Assembly (NCBI RefSeq): GCF_000248055.1
Contig: NZ_BAFC01000025.1
Location: forward strand, 1 to 64,000
Length of the DNA stretch: 64,000 nucleotides
Origin: Gordonia sputi NBRC 100414
Lineage (GTDB): Bacteria > Actinomycetota > Actinomycetes > Mycobacteriales > Mycobacteriaceae
Direction of reading: 5' to 3'
The position numbers and the translations under genes are program-made. The notes beneath the pieces were generated by a model. That model was not told where the DNA came from. It saw nothing but the letters and a program-made list of their open reading frames with translations, and ran no database searches. This document shows, in pieces, positions 16,258 to 23,909 of this stretch. How positions within the stretch are numbered: the first letter of the stretch is position 1; each line of letters begins with the position of its first letter.

Positions 16258-18531
16258 CCGCCGCGGCGTAAACCTCCGCAGGCGCAGGCTGTTCAGCACG
16301 ACGAACACCGACGAGAACGCCATCGCGGCGCCCGCGATCATCGGATTGAGCAGCGCGGCCGCGGCGAGCGGAATCGCGGCGACGTTGTAGCCGAATGCCC
16401 AGAACAAGTTCTGCTTGATCGTCCGTAATGTCGCGCGCGACAACGCGATCGCGTCGAGCACCTTGTTCAGGTCACCGTCGACGACAGTCACGTCGCTGGC
16501 GGCGATCGCGACATCGGTACCGGTGCCCATCGCGATGCCGAGGTCGGCCTGCGCGAGCGCTGGTGCGTCGTTGATGCCGTCGCCGACCATCGCCACGGAG
16601 CCGCCCGACTGCTGTAGGCGTACGACCTCGGCAACCTTATCCTCCGGCCGCACATCGGAGATCACGGTGTCGATACCGACGATGTCGGCCACGTGCTGTG
16701 CGGCGCCCGCGTTGTCACCAGTCAACAGAACTGGTCGCAACCCCGCCTTCTTCATACGCGAAATCGCTTCGGCGGCAACCGGTTTCACCGTGTCCGACAC
16801 CACGATGACACCGCGAGGTGTACCGTCGCGCAGCACGACGACGGGAGTGGCTCCCGCGGCCTGGGCATCGTCGATGGCACTGCGAAGCCCTTCGTCGAGT
16901 TCGACGTCGAGATGCGCAGGCCCGCTGACGGCGACGCTGCTCGTCCCGACCTTCCCCGACACACCGATGCCGTGAGCGGCGTCGAACTCGTCTACCTCTG
17001 GTACCGGAAGATCTTGTGCAGCAACGACAATGGCGCGGCCGATGGGATGTTCAGATCCCTTCTCCACCGCCGCGGCGAGGGTGGTGACCTCGTCTGCGGA
17101 GACCCCTGCTGCGGGGTGCACGGCGTCGACGCGCATCTCGCCGGTCGTCACGGTGCCGGTCTTGTCCAGCACGACGGTGTCGATGCGTCGGGTCTTCTCG
17201 AGCACCTCGGGGCCCGACAGCAGGATTCCGAGTTGCGCACCACGTCCGGTGCCGACCATCAACGCGGTCGGTGTCGCGAGTCCGAGCGCACAGGGGCACG
17301 CGATGATCAGGACCGAGACCGCCGCGGTGAACGCCGTCAGTACCGAACCGTCGACCCACCAGAAGATCAGTGCGCCAAGGGCAATGAGCATGACGGTGGG
17401 AACAAAGACGCCGGAGATCCGATCGGCGAGTCGCTGGACCTGGGCCTTACCCGCCTGCGCTGCCTCGACCATCCGGGCCATCTGCGCCAGCGCGGTATCG
17501 GAACCGACGTGGGTCGCACGAACCACGAGCCGTCCGCTCGTGTTGATCGTCGCACCGACGACGTCGTCGTCGACGGTCACCTCGACGGGCACGGATTCGC
17601 CTGTGAGCATGGACATGTCGACAGCGGAGACACCCTCGACGACCACTCCGTCGGTAGCGATCTTCTCGCCCGGACGGACGACGAACTCGTCTCCGACGGC
17701 GAGGTCTCCGATCGGGACCCGCACCTCACTGCCCGCACGTCGGATCACGACGTCCTTCGCACCGAGATCCATGAGCGCCCGAAGCGCGTCGCCCGCACGG
17801 ATTTTGGCGCGTTTCTCCGCATAGCGTCCCGCGAGGATGAAGGTCGTGACGCCTGCCGCAGCCTCGAGATAGATGAACGACGCTCCCGCTCCGCGCTCGG
17901 GGAGAAGCTCGAATCCGTGTGTCATGCCCGGCATTCCGGCCATGCCGAAGAACAGGGCGTACAGCGACCATCCGAATGCGGCGAGAGTGCCCATCGACAC
18001 CAGCGTGTCCATGGTCGCAGTGCCGTGCCGCAGGTTGCGCCACGCGGCGAGGTGGAACGGATAGCCGCCCCAAACGATCACGGGCGCAGCAAGAGTCAGC
18101 GACAGCCACTGCCAGTTGGTGAACTGCCATGCGGGCACCATCGCGAGGACGATGACCGGTATCGACAACAACGCCGAGATGATGAGTCGCTGACGCAACC
18201 CCCGCAGCTCGACGGCAGCGGGACTCGAATCGATCGCAGAAGCCTCGGCTCCGTCGTCCAATCCTGAATCAGACGACCCGCCAACAGCTTTCGGACGCAC
18301 CGGCGTCGCAGTGTATCCGGCATCCTTCACCGTGGCGACGAGGGTGTCGACGTCGGCTGTGCCGTCGACCGTCGCCCTCTCGGTCGCGAAGTTCACCGTG
18401 GCGTGGACGCCGTCGAGTTTGTTGAGCTTGCGCTCGATGCGATTCGCGCACGACGCACACGTCATGCCGGTGATGTCGAGGTCGACGACGGTGGCCGGCC
18501 CCTCACCGTGCGTCGTGTACGTCGTGGACAT
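16255..18531 (-). CDS. copA: Copper-translocating P1B-type ATPase (CopA type)
   Basis: Exports Cu(I) from the cytoplasm using ATP. The 758-residue protein begins with a heavy-metal-associated domain containing GMTCASC, then eight predicted helices with the CPC metal-binding motif in [12 protein letters not shown], the TGES-type actuator loop (LTGESVPV), the phosphorylation site DKTGT and the hinge GDGIND. All key residues are intact. It is followed upstream by copZ (1 nt apart) and csoR, so the locus is csoR-copZ-copA, controlled by the CsoR-type operators ahead of csoR. A second, CopB-type pump is encoded 5 kb away with the same operator. Confidence 0.95.
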   Translation of the reverse strand: MSTTYTTHGEGPATVVDLDITGMTCASCANRIERKLNKLDGVHATVNFATERATVDGTADVDTLVATVKDAGYTATPVRPKAVGGSSDSGLDDGAEASAIDSSPAAVELRGLRQRLIISALLSIPVIVLAMVPAWQFTNWQWLSLTLAAPVIVWGGYPFHLAAWRNLRHGTATMDTLVSMGTLAAFGWSLYALFFGMAGMPGMTHGFELLPERGAGASFIYLEAAAGVTTFILAGRYAEKRAKIRAGDALRALMDLGAKDVVIRRAGSEVRVPIGDLAVGDEFVVRPGEKIATDGVVVEGVSAVDMSMLTGESVPVEVTVDDDVVGATINTSGRLVVRATHVGSDTALAQMARMVEAAQAGKAQVQRLADRISGVFVPTVMLIALGALIFWWVDGSVLTAFTAAVSVLIIACPCALGLATPTALMVGTGRGAQLGILLSGPEVLEKTRRIDTVVLDKTGTVTTGEMRVDAVHPAAGVSADEVTTLAAAVEKGSEHPIGRAIVVAAQDLPVPEVDEFDAAHGIGVSGKVGTSSVAVSGPAHLDVELDEGLRSAIDDAQAAGATPVVVLRDGTPRGVIVVSDTVKPVAAEAISRMKKAGLRPVLLTGDNAGAAQHVADIVGIDTVISDVRPEDKVAEVVRLQQSGGSVAMVGDGINDAPALAQADLGIAMGTGTDVAIAASDVTVVDGDLNKVLDAIALSRATLRTIKQNLFWAFGYNVAAIPLAAAALLNPMIAGAAMAFSSVFVVLNSLRLRRFTPRR

Positions 18532-18532
18532 G

Positions 18533-18736
18533 TCAGACCAGCTCGTATCCGGCTTCGGACACGGCGTCGGAGACCTCGTCGCGCGCGAGTTCGCGATCGC
18601 TGGAGATCTCGACGACGCCCGTCTCCAACGTCACGTCAACATTGTTCACGCCGGGGATCTCGCCGATCTCCTCGCGAACCGATGCGACGCAGTGGCCGCA
18701 GGTCATGCCGGTGACGGTGTAGGTGCTTGTGGTCAT
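18533..18736 (-). CDS. copZ: Copper chaperone, heavy-metal-associated domain
   Basis: A 67-residue single HMA domain with the Cu(I)-binding motif GMTCGHC, expected to carry copper to the N-terminal domain of the neighbouring ATPase. The ATG is preceded by a good GAAAGGTAACC ribosome site. One base separates it from copA, so both are co-translated. Family length is normal. Confidence 0.93.
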   Translation of the reverse strand: MTTSTYTVTGMTCGHCVASVREEIGEIPGVNNVDVTLETGVVEISSDRELARDEVSDAVSEAGYELV

Positions 18737-18804
18737 CGTATTCGGTTACCTTTCATGGTGGTTGATCGTCGTCAGTGTTGACTGCATCGACTTGGCTGGC
18801 CGCA

Positions 18805-19140
18805 TCAGGACTTGACGAGCCGGGCGATCGCGGCCATTGCCTCGTCGACCTTCGCACGACCCGCGTCGTCACTCTCCTGCGCGGCGTGTACCACACAGTG
18901 GTTCATGTGCTCTTCGAGCAGGCCGAGTCCGACTGCCTGCAGGGCCTTGGTCATCGCCGACAACTGGGTGAGGATGTCGATGCAGTACTCCTCGTCGTCG
19001 ACCATGCGCTGAAGCCCACGCGCCTGTCCCTCGATGCGTCGAAGACGCTTGAGGTAGTCGTCTTTGCGCGTGATGTATCCGTGCGCGTTGTGCTCGGCGT
19101 CTGTGTTGGCCCCGGCGTCCGGTGTCGCGTCTACGGTCAT
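18805..19140 (-). CDS. csoR: Copper-sensing transcriptional repressor CsoR
   Basis: A 111-residue all-helical DUF156/CsoR repressor that leaves DNA when it binds Cu(I). The ligands C53, H78 and C82 have the same spacing (25 and 4) as C36/H61/C65 of M. tuberculosis CsoR. The ATG at 19140 follows a GAGGAGAGTGACC ribosome site; the frame is open for 29 more residues upstream but that region is operator DNA. It lies ahead of copZ-copA on the same strand and probably represses this operon and the CopB-type ATPase at 23.9-26 kb. Confidence 0.93.
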   Translation of the reverse strand: MTVDATPDAGANTDAEHNAHGYITRKDDYLKRLRRIEGQARGLQRMVDDEEYCIDILTQLSAMTKALQAVGLGLLEEHMNHCVVHAAQESDDAGRAKVDEAMAAIARLVKS

Positions 19141-19153
19141 GGTCACTCTCCTC

Positions 19154-19174
19154 GTATACCCCTTACCGGTATAC
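19154..19174. promoter_or_regulatory. Inverted repeat in the csoR promoter
   Basis: GTATACC (19154-19160) and GGTATAC (19168-19174) form perfect 7-bp arms around a 7-nt spacer, 14 nt upstream of csoR. It is a candidate CsoR autoregulatory operator, related to but not the same as the 16-bp site next to it. Confidence 0.55.
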
Positions 19175-19194
19175 CAGGAATCGTCATGAAACGG

Positions 19195-19210
19195 TACCCC
19201 CCTAGGGTAT
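19195..19210. promoter_or_regulatory. CsoR-type copper operator, copy 1
   Basis: TACCCCCCTAGGGTAT, an inverted repeat of the TACCC-GGGTA type used by CsoR proteins. The identical 16 bases occur at 25987-26002 before the CopB-type ATPase. It lies 55 nt upstream of csoR. Confidence 0.75.
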
Positions 19211-19264
19211 ATCGCGATCGGCCGCATGAGCGTCGGATCGCCATGCTCGCCGCGCCTCCATTCT

Positions 19265-19282
19265 TGACTGAATATTCAGTCA
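19265..19282. promoter_or_regulatory. 18-bp palindromic TetR-type operator
   Basis: TGACTGAATATTCAGTCA is a perfect palindrome that overlaps a TTGACT -35 (19264-19269), with a TACGCT -10 at 19288-19293 (18-bp spacing). It precedes the two-gene unit coding for the agmatine-deiminase-like lipoprotein and a TetR regulator, so that regulator is the likely binder. Confidence 0.7.
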
Positions 19283-19344
19283 GGATCTACGCTGCCTAGA
19301 GGTCACCCGCGGGACCGAGTGCCAGGACGAGAGGAACCCCAGAA

Positions 19345-20463
19345 ATGCGACGCCGTGCTTTTCTGCAGCTGTCAGCCACCGCGATCGGTGCTGCCGTGCT
19401 CGCGGCGTGCAGTGACGGCGACACCGCCGCGACGTCATCGGGCGAACGGCGGTCGGACGAGCGGCGATGGGTGATGCCAGACGAAGGTCAACGGCACACG
19501 CGAACGTGGATGGCCTTCGCCGCCGGCGAGGCGATCTGGGGCGCGCGGCTGGTGCCGGAGGTGCAACGTAACCTCGCGATGATCGCTACCACCATCTCCC
19601 GGTTCGAACCTGTGTCGATGTTGGTGTCGCCCGACGAGATGGGCGTGGCTCGAGAGTTGATCGGCGGAGCGAACGTCGAGTTGGTGGCGTGTCCCCTGGA
19701 TGATCTCTGGATTCGTGACACCGGCCCGGTGTTCGTGAAAACGGATACCACCGCGGGTGGCGTGGATTTCAACTTCAATGGCTGGGGCGGAAAGCAAGAC
19801 CACGGCCGCGACAGCAAGGTCGCAGATTTCGTCGCCCGACGCGGTGGCGCGGAGACGGTGCACACCGATCTCGTGCTGGAGGGCGGGGCGCTCGAAGTCG
19901 ATGGTGAGGGCACCGCGATCATCACCGAGAGCTGCGTGTTGAACAACAACCGCAACCCCGGGTGGTCGAAGGCAGATGTCGAAGGCGAGCTCGATCGCCT
20001 ACTCGGCGTGACGAAGGTGATCTGGTTGCCTGGGGTACGTGGCAAGGACATCACCGACGGGCACACCGACTTCTACGCCCGTTTCGCCAGTCCCGGAACG
20101 GTGGTCGCAGGACTGGAGACCGATCCCGAGTCATTCGACTATGACGTCACGCACCGCCATCTCGACATCCTGCATGCGGCGACGGACGCGCGCGGCCGAC
20201 CACTGACGGTCGAACAACTCGAGAGCCCATCGAGTGTGCGTGAGCAGTTCGCCAGCGACGACTTCGCGGCCGGGTACATCAACTTCTACGTCTGCAACGG
20301 TGCGGTGATCGGTCCGCAGTTCGGGGCCTCCGACACCGATGCCGCCGCGAAGGACACGCTGCAACAGCTGTTCCCCGACCGTGAAGTGGTGCAGGTCAAC
20401 ATCGACGGCATTGCTGCCGGAGGCGGCGGAATCCACTGCGCCACTCAACAGCAGCCGGCCTGA
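19345..20463 (+). CDS. Exported agmatine deiminase/peptidyl-arginine deiminase-family lipoprotein
   Basis: A 372-residue member of the guanidino-group-modifying family (agmatine deiminase type), which turns agmatine or arginine side groups into carbamoyl products. Motifs in order: PLDDLWIRDTGPVF, LEGGALEVDGEG, DGHTDFYARF and the nucleophile Cys near residue 365 in GGGGIHCATQQ. Unlike the usual cytosolic enzyme it starts with a twin-arginine-like MRRRAFLQ and a lipobox VLAAC near residue 22, so it is probably a Tat-exported lipoprotein. A 61-nt gap separates it from the TetR gene, and an 18-bp palindrome sits at its promoter. Start ATG follows AGAGGAACC. Confidence 0.87.
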   Translation: MRRRAFLQLSATAIGAAVLAACSDGDTAATSSGERRSDERRWVMPDEGQRHTRTWMAFAAGEAIWGARLVPEVQRNLAMIATTISRFEPVSMLVSPDEMGVARELIGGANVELVACPLDDLWIRDTGPVFVKTDTTAGGVDFNFNGWGGKQDHGRDSKVADFVARRGGAETVHTDLVLEGGALEVDGEGTAIITESCVLNNNRNPGWSKADVEGELDRLLGVTKVIWLPGVRGKDITDGHTDFYARFASPGTVVAGLETDPESFDYDVTHRHLDILHAATDARGRPLTVEQLESPSSVREQFASDDFAAGYINFYVCNGAVIGPQFGASDTDAAAKDTLQQLFPDREVVQVNIDGIAAGGGGIHCATQQQPA

Positions 20464-20524
20464 ACATCGGCGCCCACCAATCCTGCACCCGCACTCTGAG
20501 CGTGGGTCGATCTTCGGAGAAGAG

Positions 20525-21091
20525 ATGTCTGACCGTCGAACCAGCATCCTGGAGGCAGCGGTGCGCGTCATCGCCGAACACGGCGTGCGCGGGCTGCGCG
20601 TAGCGCAGTTGAGCGCCGAAGCCGGGGTGTCGACCGCGCTGATCTATTACCACTTCACCGACCGCGACGGCATCCTGCGGGCTGCACTCGAATACATCAA
20701 CGAGCGCGCTCAGGACTACACGACACCTAGCGCCGACTCCCACCCCCGGACACAGCTGGAGTCAATGCTGCTCGACGAACTGCAAGACACCGACGAGGTG
20801 CGCACCGCGAGCGTTGCCTGGGGCGAGCTACGAGCGAGCGCGGCGTTCACTCCCGCCCTCCAAGAACCTCTCCGGGCGAGCACCGCCGCCTGGGACCGAG
20901 ACGTCGAAGACCTCATCACCCGAATCCCGGACGCCATCACCACTGACCCCGCCGCGACCGCTGCCCGGCTGACCGCATTGGTCGAAGGACTCAGCGAACG
21001 ATGGCACAGCGGCTCCATCGAGCTGGCCCGCGCCCGTGACCTACTCCGAGGTGCCATCGAGCACGAAGTCGGACCCCGACAACCCGCGTGA
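20525..21091 (+). CDS. TetR-family transcriptional regulator
   Basis: A 188-residue TetR protein with an N-terminal helix-turn-helix (about residues 8-55; LRVAQLSAEAGVSTALIYYHF) and a helical ligand-binding C-terminus of TetR_C/BetI type. ATG 20525 follows GGAGAAGAG. It is co-oriented with and downstream of the deiminase-like lipoprotein gene, and the palindrome at 19265-19282 is its most likely target. Ligand unknown; an amine or guanidine compound would fit the neighbour. Confidence 0.9.
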   Translation: MSDRRTSILEAAVRVIAEHGVRGLRVAQLSAEAGVSTALIYYHFTDRDGILRAALEYINERAQDYTTPSADSHPRTQLESMLLDELQDTDEVRTASVAWGELRASAAFTPALQEPLRASTAAWDRDVEDLITRIPDAITTDPAATAARLTALVEGLSERWHSGSIELARARDLLRGAIEHEVGPRQPA

Positions 21092-21107
21092 CGACAAACT
21101 GCCTGAC

Positions 21108-21986
21108 TCAGAAACGCGCGCGCTGCAGTGCGTCGGCGAGCTTTGCCAATGCCGCGGCAACCTCACGCAGCGCGTCACTCACCGGATCGGGCTGAGCGCC
21201 GGATGCCGGACGACCACCCTGCAACGGGTCGACGTGTTGCTGCGGCGGTGACGGGGGCTGGGGTGATGCTGGCTGGGGTGATGGTGACTGGGGTGATGGT
21301 GGCTGCTCGACGGACCGCTGACCGGTCACGTCGAGAGCCTGGTGCCTGTTGGCTTGGAAGGCGGGCGTCGGCGGCGGTTCGGCGTTGGTCGATCGCCGCC
21401 CACCGCGATAGGCGTGTGCCGCAGCCGACTGCGTTGACCCAGAATGCGTTGACCCCGAATGCGACGACACCGACTGCTGCGCGGGTGGGGCCTCGCGGAG
21501 CGACGACCCGCGCGGATCGTCGAGCCGATGCGACCCGGCGTTACCCGCAGCGATCGGGAGATCGCCCGTCGACGGGCCACTGCGCTGTGGCTGGTCGGGG
21601 GTCCCGACGGGTTGCGGCGCAACCCCACCGGGCGCGCGTCGGACACCGCCGTTGCCAGGCACAGGGCTCGGCGCGTGCCCGTTAGACCGCGCATAGAAGT
21701 GCGGGCCGCCGTGTCCGTTGAAGAAGACGCAACGCGCTCCCTCGGGCGACGGCACCGGGCACGGATTGCGCTCGATGAGCGATTGCGCGCGGTCGTCGAA
21801 GTCATTCCATTCGAGCCAGAGCCGTCTGTCGCTCCGCGGTCGAGTACTCGCATCGGTGGCGTGATTACCCGCGTGTCCGGCTGCCAGTCGACACTGCAGC
21901 AGCCATTCCGACGACCCGCTCAAACCGAGCGCGCGACGTTCCTCCGCGGAGCACACAACCGTTGACCAGCAACCCTGGCCGTCCAT
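21108..21986 (-). CDS. Hypothetical protein, Cys-containing N-terminus and Pro/Ser/Gln-rich C-terminus
   Basis: Unrecognised 292-residue protein. Residues 1-110 are ordered-looking with scattered cysteines and histidines (GCWSTVVCS, LQCRLAAGHAGNH, NPCPVP, CVFFNGHGGPH), a pattern that could bind a metal or form disulfides. Residues about 110-265 are low complexity, with repeated HSGSTHSGST and PSPQP-type units encoded by short tandem DNA repeats near 21250-21300 and 21430-21470. The last 25 residues are a helix (VSDALREVAAALAKLADAL). No signal peptide or membrane helix. ATG 21986 was chosen for its GGGAGGA ribosome site. Similar Cys/His modules occur in actinobacterial hypotheticals; no function is assigned. 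Confidence 0.65.
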   Translation of the reverse strand: MDGQGCWSTVVCSAEERRALGLSGSSEWLLQCRLAAGHAGNHATDASTRPRSDRRLWLEWNDFDDRAQSLIERNPCPVPSPEGARCVFFNGHGGPHFYARSNGHAPSPVPGNGGVRRAPGGVAPQPVGTPDQPQRSGPSTGDLPIAAGNAGSHRLDDPRGSSLREAPPAQQSVSSHSGSTHSGSTQSAAAHAYRGGRRSTNAEPPPTPAFQANRHQALDVTGQRSVEQPPSPQSPSPQPASPQPPSPPQQHVDPLQGGRPASGAQPDPVSDALREVAAALAKLADALQRARF

Positions 21987-22118
21987 ACGGTCCTCCCATC
22001 GGCCCGAATACGCGCAGCTTGCGTGTGGCGACGACGCTACTCGCGATCGCACGGCACGTCACAGTCGGATCAACTGTGGTCACGGCATGCGGTGCGTCAA
22101 TCGACCCACTCCCCGGCG

Positions 22119-23819
22119 TCAGTCTACGGAAGTGAGTGCTGGCACTTCTACCCCGACGGCGCAGACATCGCCGTCGATCAGTCGGAAGCGTGGCGAACTC
22201 TGTTCACCGGTCCCGTGAAGATCCGTAGCCGGGCATTGTTCGTCGGTGCGCACATGGCATCCGCGTGAGCTGGTCCGCGCCAGCGCGGCTGTCACGACGG
22301 CCCGCGCGGCCAATGTCAGCGCGGCATCTTCGACGTCGCGCTGCGTTGCGACGACCCGCGGACTCGCGTCGTCGAGCAGCGCCGCGACGCGCCCGAGTCC
22401 CTCCGCGTTCCGTCGCAATCCGACGAAGCGCGACATCGCATTTTGCAGCGCCTCTCGGTCCACTACGTGCTCGACACCCGCATCGACATCACCAAAAGAC
22501 GTGGTGTCGACAGCACCATCAGCCCTGGCCAGCGCTGCGACGTCGGCCGCGCGCACGCCCACCACCAGCCCCTCGAGCAGCGAGTTGGATGCCAGCCGGT
22601 TGGCGCCATGCAGTCCCGTTCGGGCGACCTCTCCTGCGGCAAGTAGCCCCGCGACGCTGGTGCGCCCGTGTGCGTCGGTGACGACGCCACCGCACTGATA
22701 GTGGGCGCCCGGCACCACCGGGATGCGCCCGTCCGCGGGGTCGAGGCCCGCTGCGCGCAGTCCGGCGTTGACCGTCGGGAATCGTGTGACAAAGTCGTCG
22801 ATCGCCGAGATGTCGAGGTACACGCACGGATGTCCGGTGCGTTCCATCGCAGCCGTCACGGCGTTGGCGACGACATCGCGCGGTGCGAGATCGCCGAGCG
22901 GATGGACGCCCTCGGTCACCGACTTTCCGTCGACGTCGACGAGGCGTCCGCCCTCACCGCGGATGGCCTCCGTGACCAGCGTGCGCCGACCTCGCGCTCC
23001 CGGCGTGTAGAGCATCGTCGGATGGAACTGCACGAACTCGAGGTCGGCAACGTCGGCGCCCGCGCGAAGTGCGAGCGCCAGGCCGTCTGCAGTGGCACCC
23101 GCCGGGTTGGTGGTCGCGGCGAAGAGGTGTCCGCTGCCACCCGTCGCGAGCAGCACCGTCGGGGCGTGCACCACTCCCGGTCCATCCGCGCCGAGGTACG
23201 CGACGCCGACGGCCCGCTCGTTCGTGGTGAGTACGTGGGTGACGGTGCAGTCGTCGAGGACCCGCACGTCGCCGCGTCGAATCACGGTGGCGACGGCCGC
23301 CGAGAGTGCCTGCTGGATTTGCGCGCCCGTGGCGTCGCCGCCGGCGTGGATGATCCGACGCACACTGTGTCCGCCCTCGCGCGTGCGGGTGAGCCGACCC
23401 GAAGCATCACGATCGAACTGCGCACCCCATCCGAGCAGGCGCGACACCGCAGACCATCCGTCCGCGAGGATCTCGCGCGAGATCTCGGGATCGCCGAGCC
23501 CCGCACCGGCGACCAGCGTGTCGTGCAGGTGCAAGTCGACGCTGTCGTCGGCGCTGTCGGGCGCGACCACCGCGACGCCGCCCTGGGCGTAGTACGTCGA
23601 GGTGCTGTGCTCGACCGGCGCTCCATGTTGAGCTGGCCCGGCATGCTCGACCGGCCCGGCATGTGCACGCGATTCAGGGCTGTAAGCAGCACCTTTGTTG
23701 CAGATCACCACGCGCAGCCCGAGCTCCGCTGCGCGCAGTGCGGCGGTCAGCCCCGCGACCCCCGCCCCGACCACGACGAGATCGGCCACGAGATCGGCAC
23801 GTGTGAGATCGAGCGCCAT
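22119..23819 (-). CDS. nadB: L-aspartate oxidase
   Basis: First enzyme of de novo NAD synthesis, oxidising L-aspartate to iminoaspartate with FAD. From ATG 23819 the protein has 566 residues. FAD motif VVGAGVAGLTAALRAAELG near residue 14; YYAQGGVAV; HSVRRIIHAGGDATG; EFVQFHPTMLY; EAIRGEGG; and HYQCGGVVTDAHGRT with GLHGANRLASNSLLE, all conserved in NadB. The usual partners nadA and nadC are not adjacent, although in many actinobacteria they form an operon. A 9-bp inverted repeat lies 56 nt upstream. The last 50 residues are more divergent. Confidence 0.92.
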   Translation of the reverse strand: MALDLTRADLVADLVVVGAGVAGLTAALRAAELGLRVVICNKGAAYSPESRAHAGPVEHAGPAQHGAPVEHSTSTYYAQGGVAVVAPDSADDSVDLHLHDTLVAGAGLGDPEISREILADGWSAVSRLLGWGAQFDRDASGRLTRTREGGHSVRRIIHAGGDATGAQIQQALSAAVATVIRRGDVRVLDDCTVTHVLTTNERAVGVAYLGADGPGVVHAPTVLLATGGSGHLFAATTNPAGATADGLALALRAGADVADLEFVQFHPTMLYTPGARGRRTLVTEAIRGEGGRLVDVDGKSVTEGVHPLGDLAPRDVVANAVTAAMERTGHPCVYLDISAIDDFVTRFPTVNAGLRAAGLDPADGRIPVVPGAHYQCGGVVTDAHGRTSVAGLLAAGEVARTGLHGANRLASNSLLEGLVVGVRAADVAALARADGAVDTTSFGDVDAGVEHVVDREALQNAMSRFVGLRRNAEGLGRVAALLDDASPRVVATQRDVEDAALTLAARAVVTAALARTSSRGCHVRTDEQCPATDLHGTGEQSSPRFRLIDGDVCAVGVEVPALTSVD

Positions 23820-23874
23820 GTGCGTGCTCCTTCGCCGAACGGTGTTTCGACCGCTGGGTGTTTTCAACCCGAGC

Positions 23875-23897
23875 GTTTTCGACCCACAGTCGAAAAC
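23875..23897. promoter_or_regulatory. Inverted repeat upstream of nadB
   Basis: GTTTTCGAC (23875-23883) and GTCGAAAAC (23889-23897) are perfect 9-bp arms with a 5-nt spacer. Two more half-site-like sequences (GTTTCGAC, GTTTTCAAC) lie between it and nadB. It is a candidate operator for a regulator of NAD synthesis; it has no U-tract, so a terminator for the upstream ATPase gene is less likely. Confidence 0.5.
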
Positions 23898-23909
23898 CCT
23901 CCCCGAAGA

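Noticed and set aside
16693..18267. A 524-codon plus-strand frame
   Set aside because: It is the antisense shadow of copA; its protein is low-complexity Arg/His-rich with no domain.
21245..21310. Regulatory tandem repeat
   Set aside because: The repeat lies inside the coding sequence of the hypothetical protein and encodes its Pro/Ser tail.
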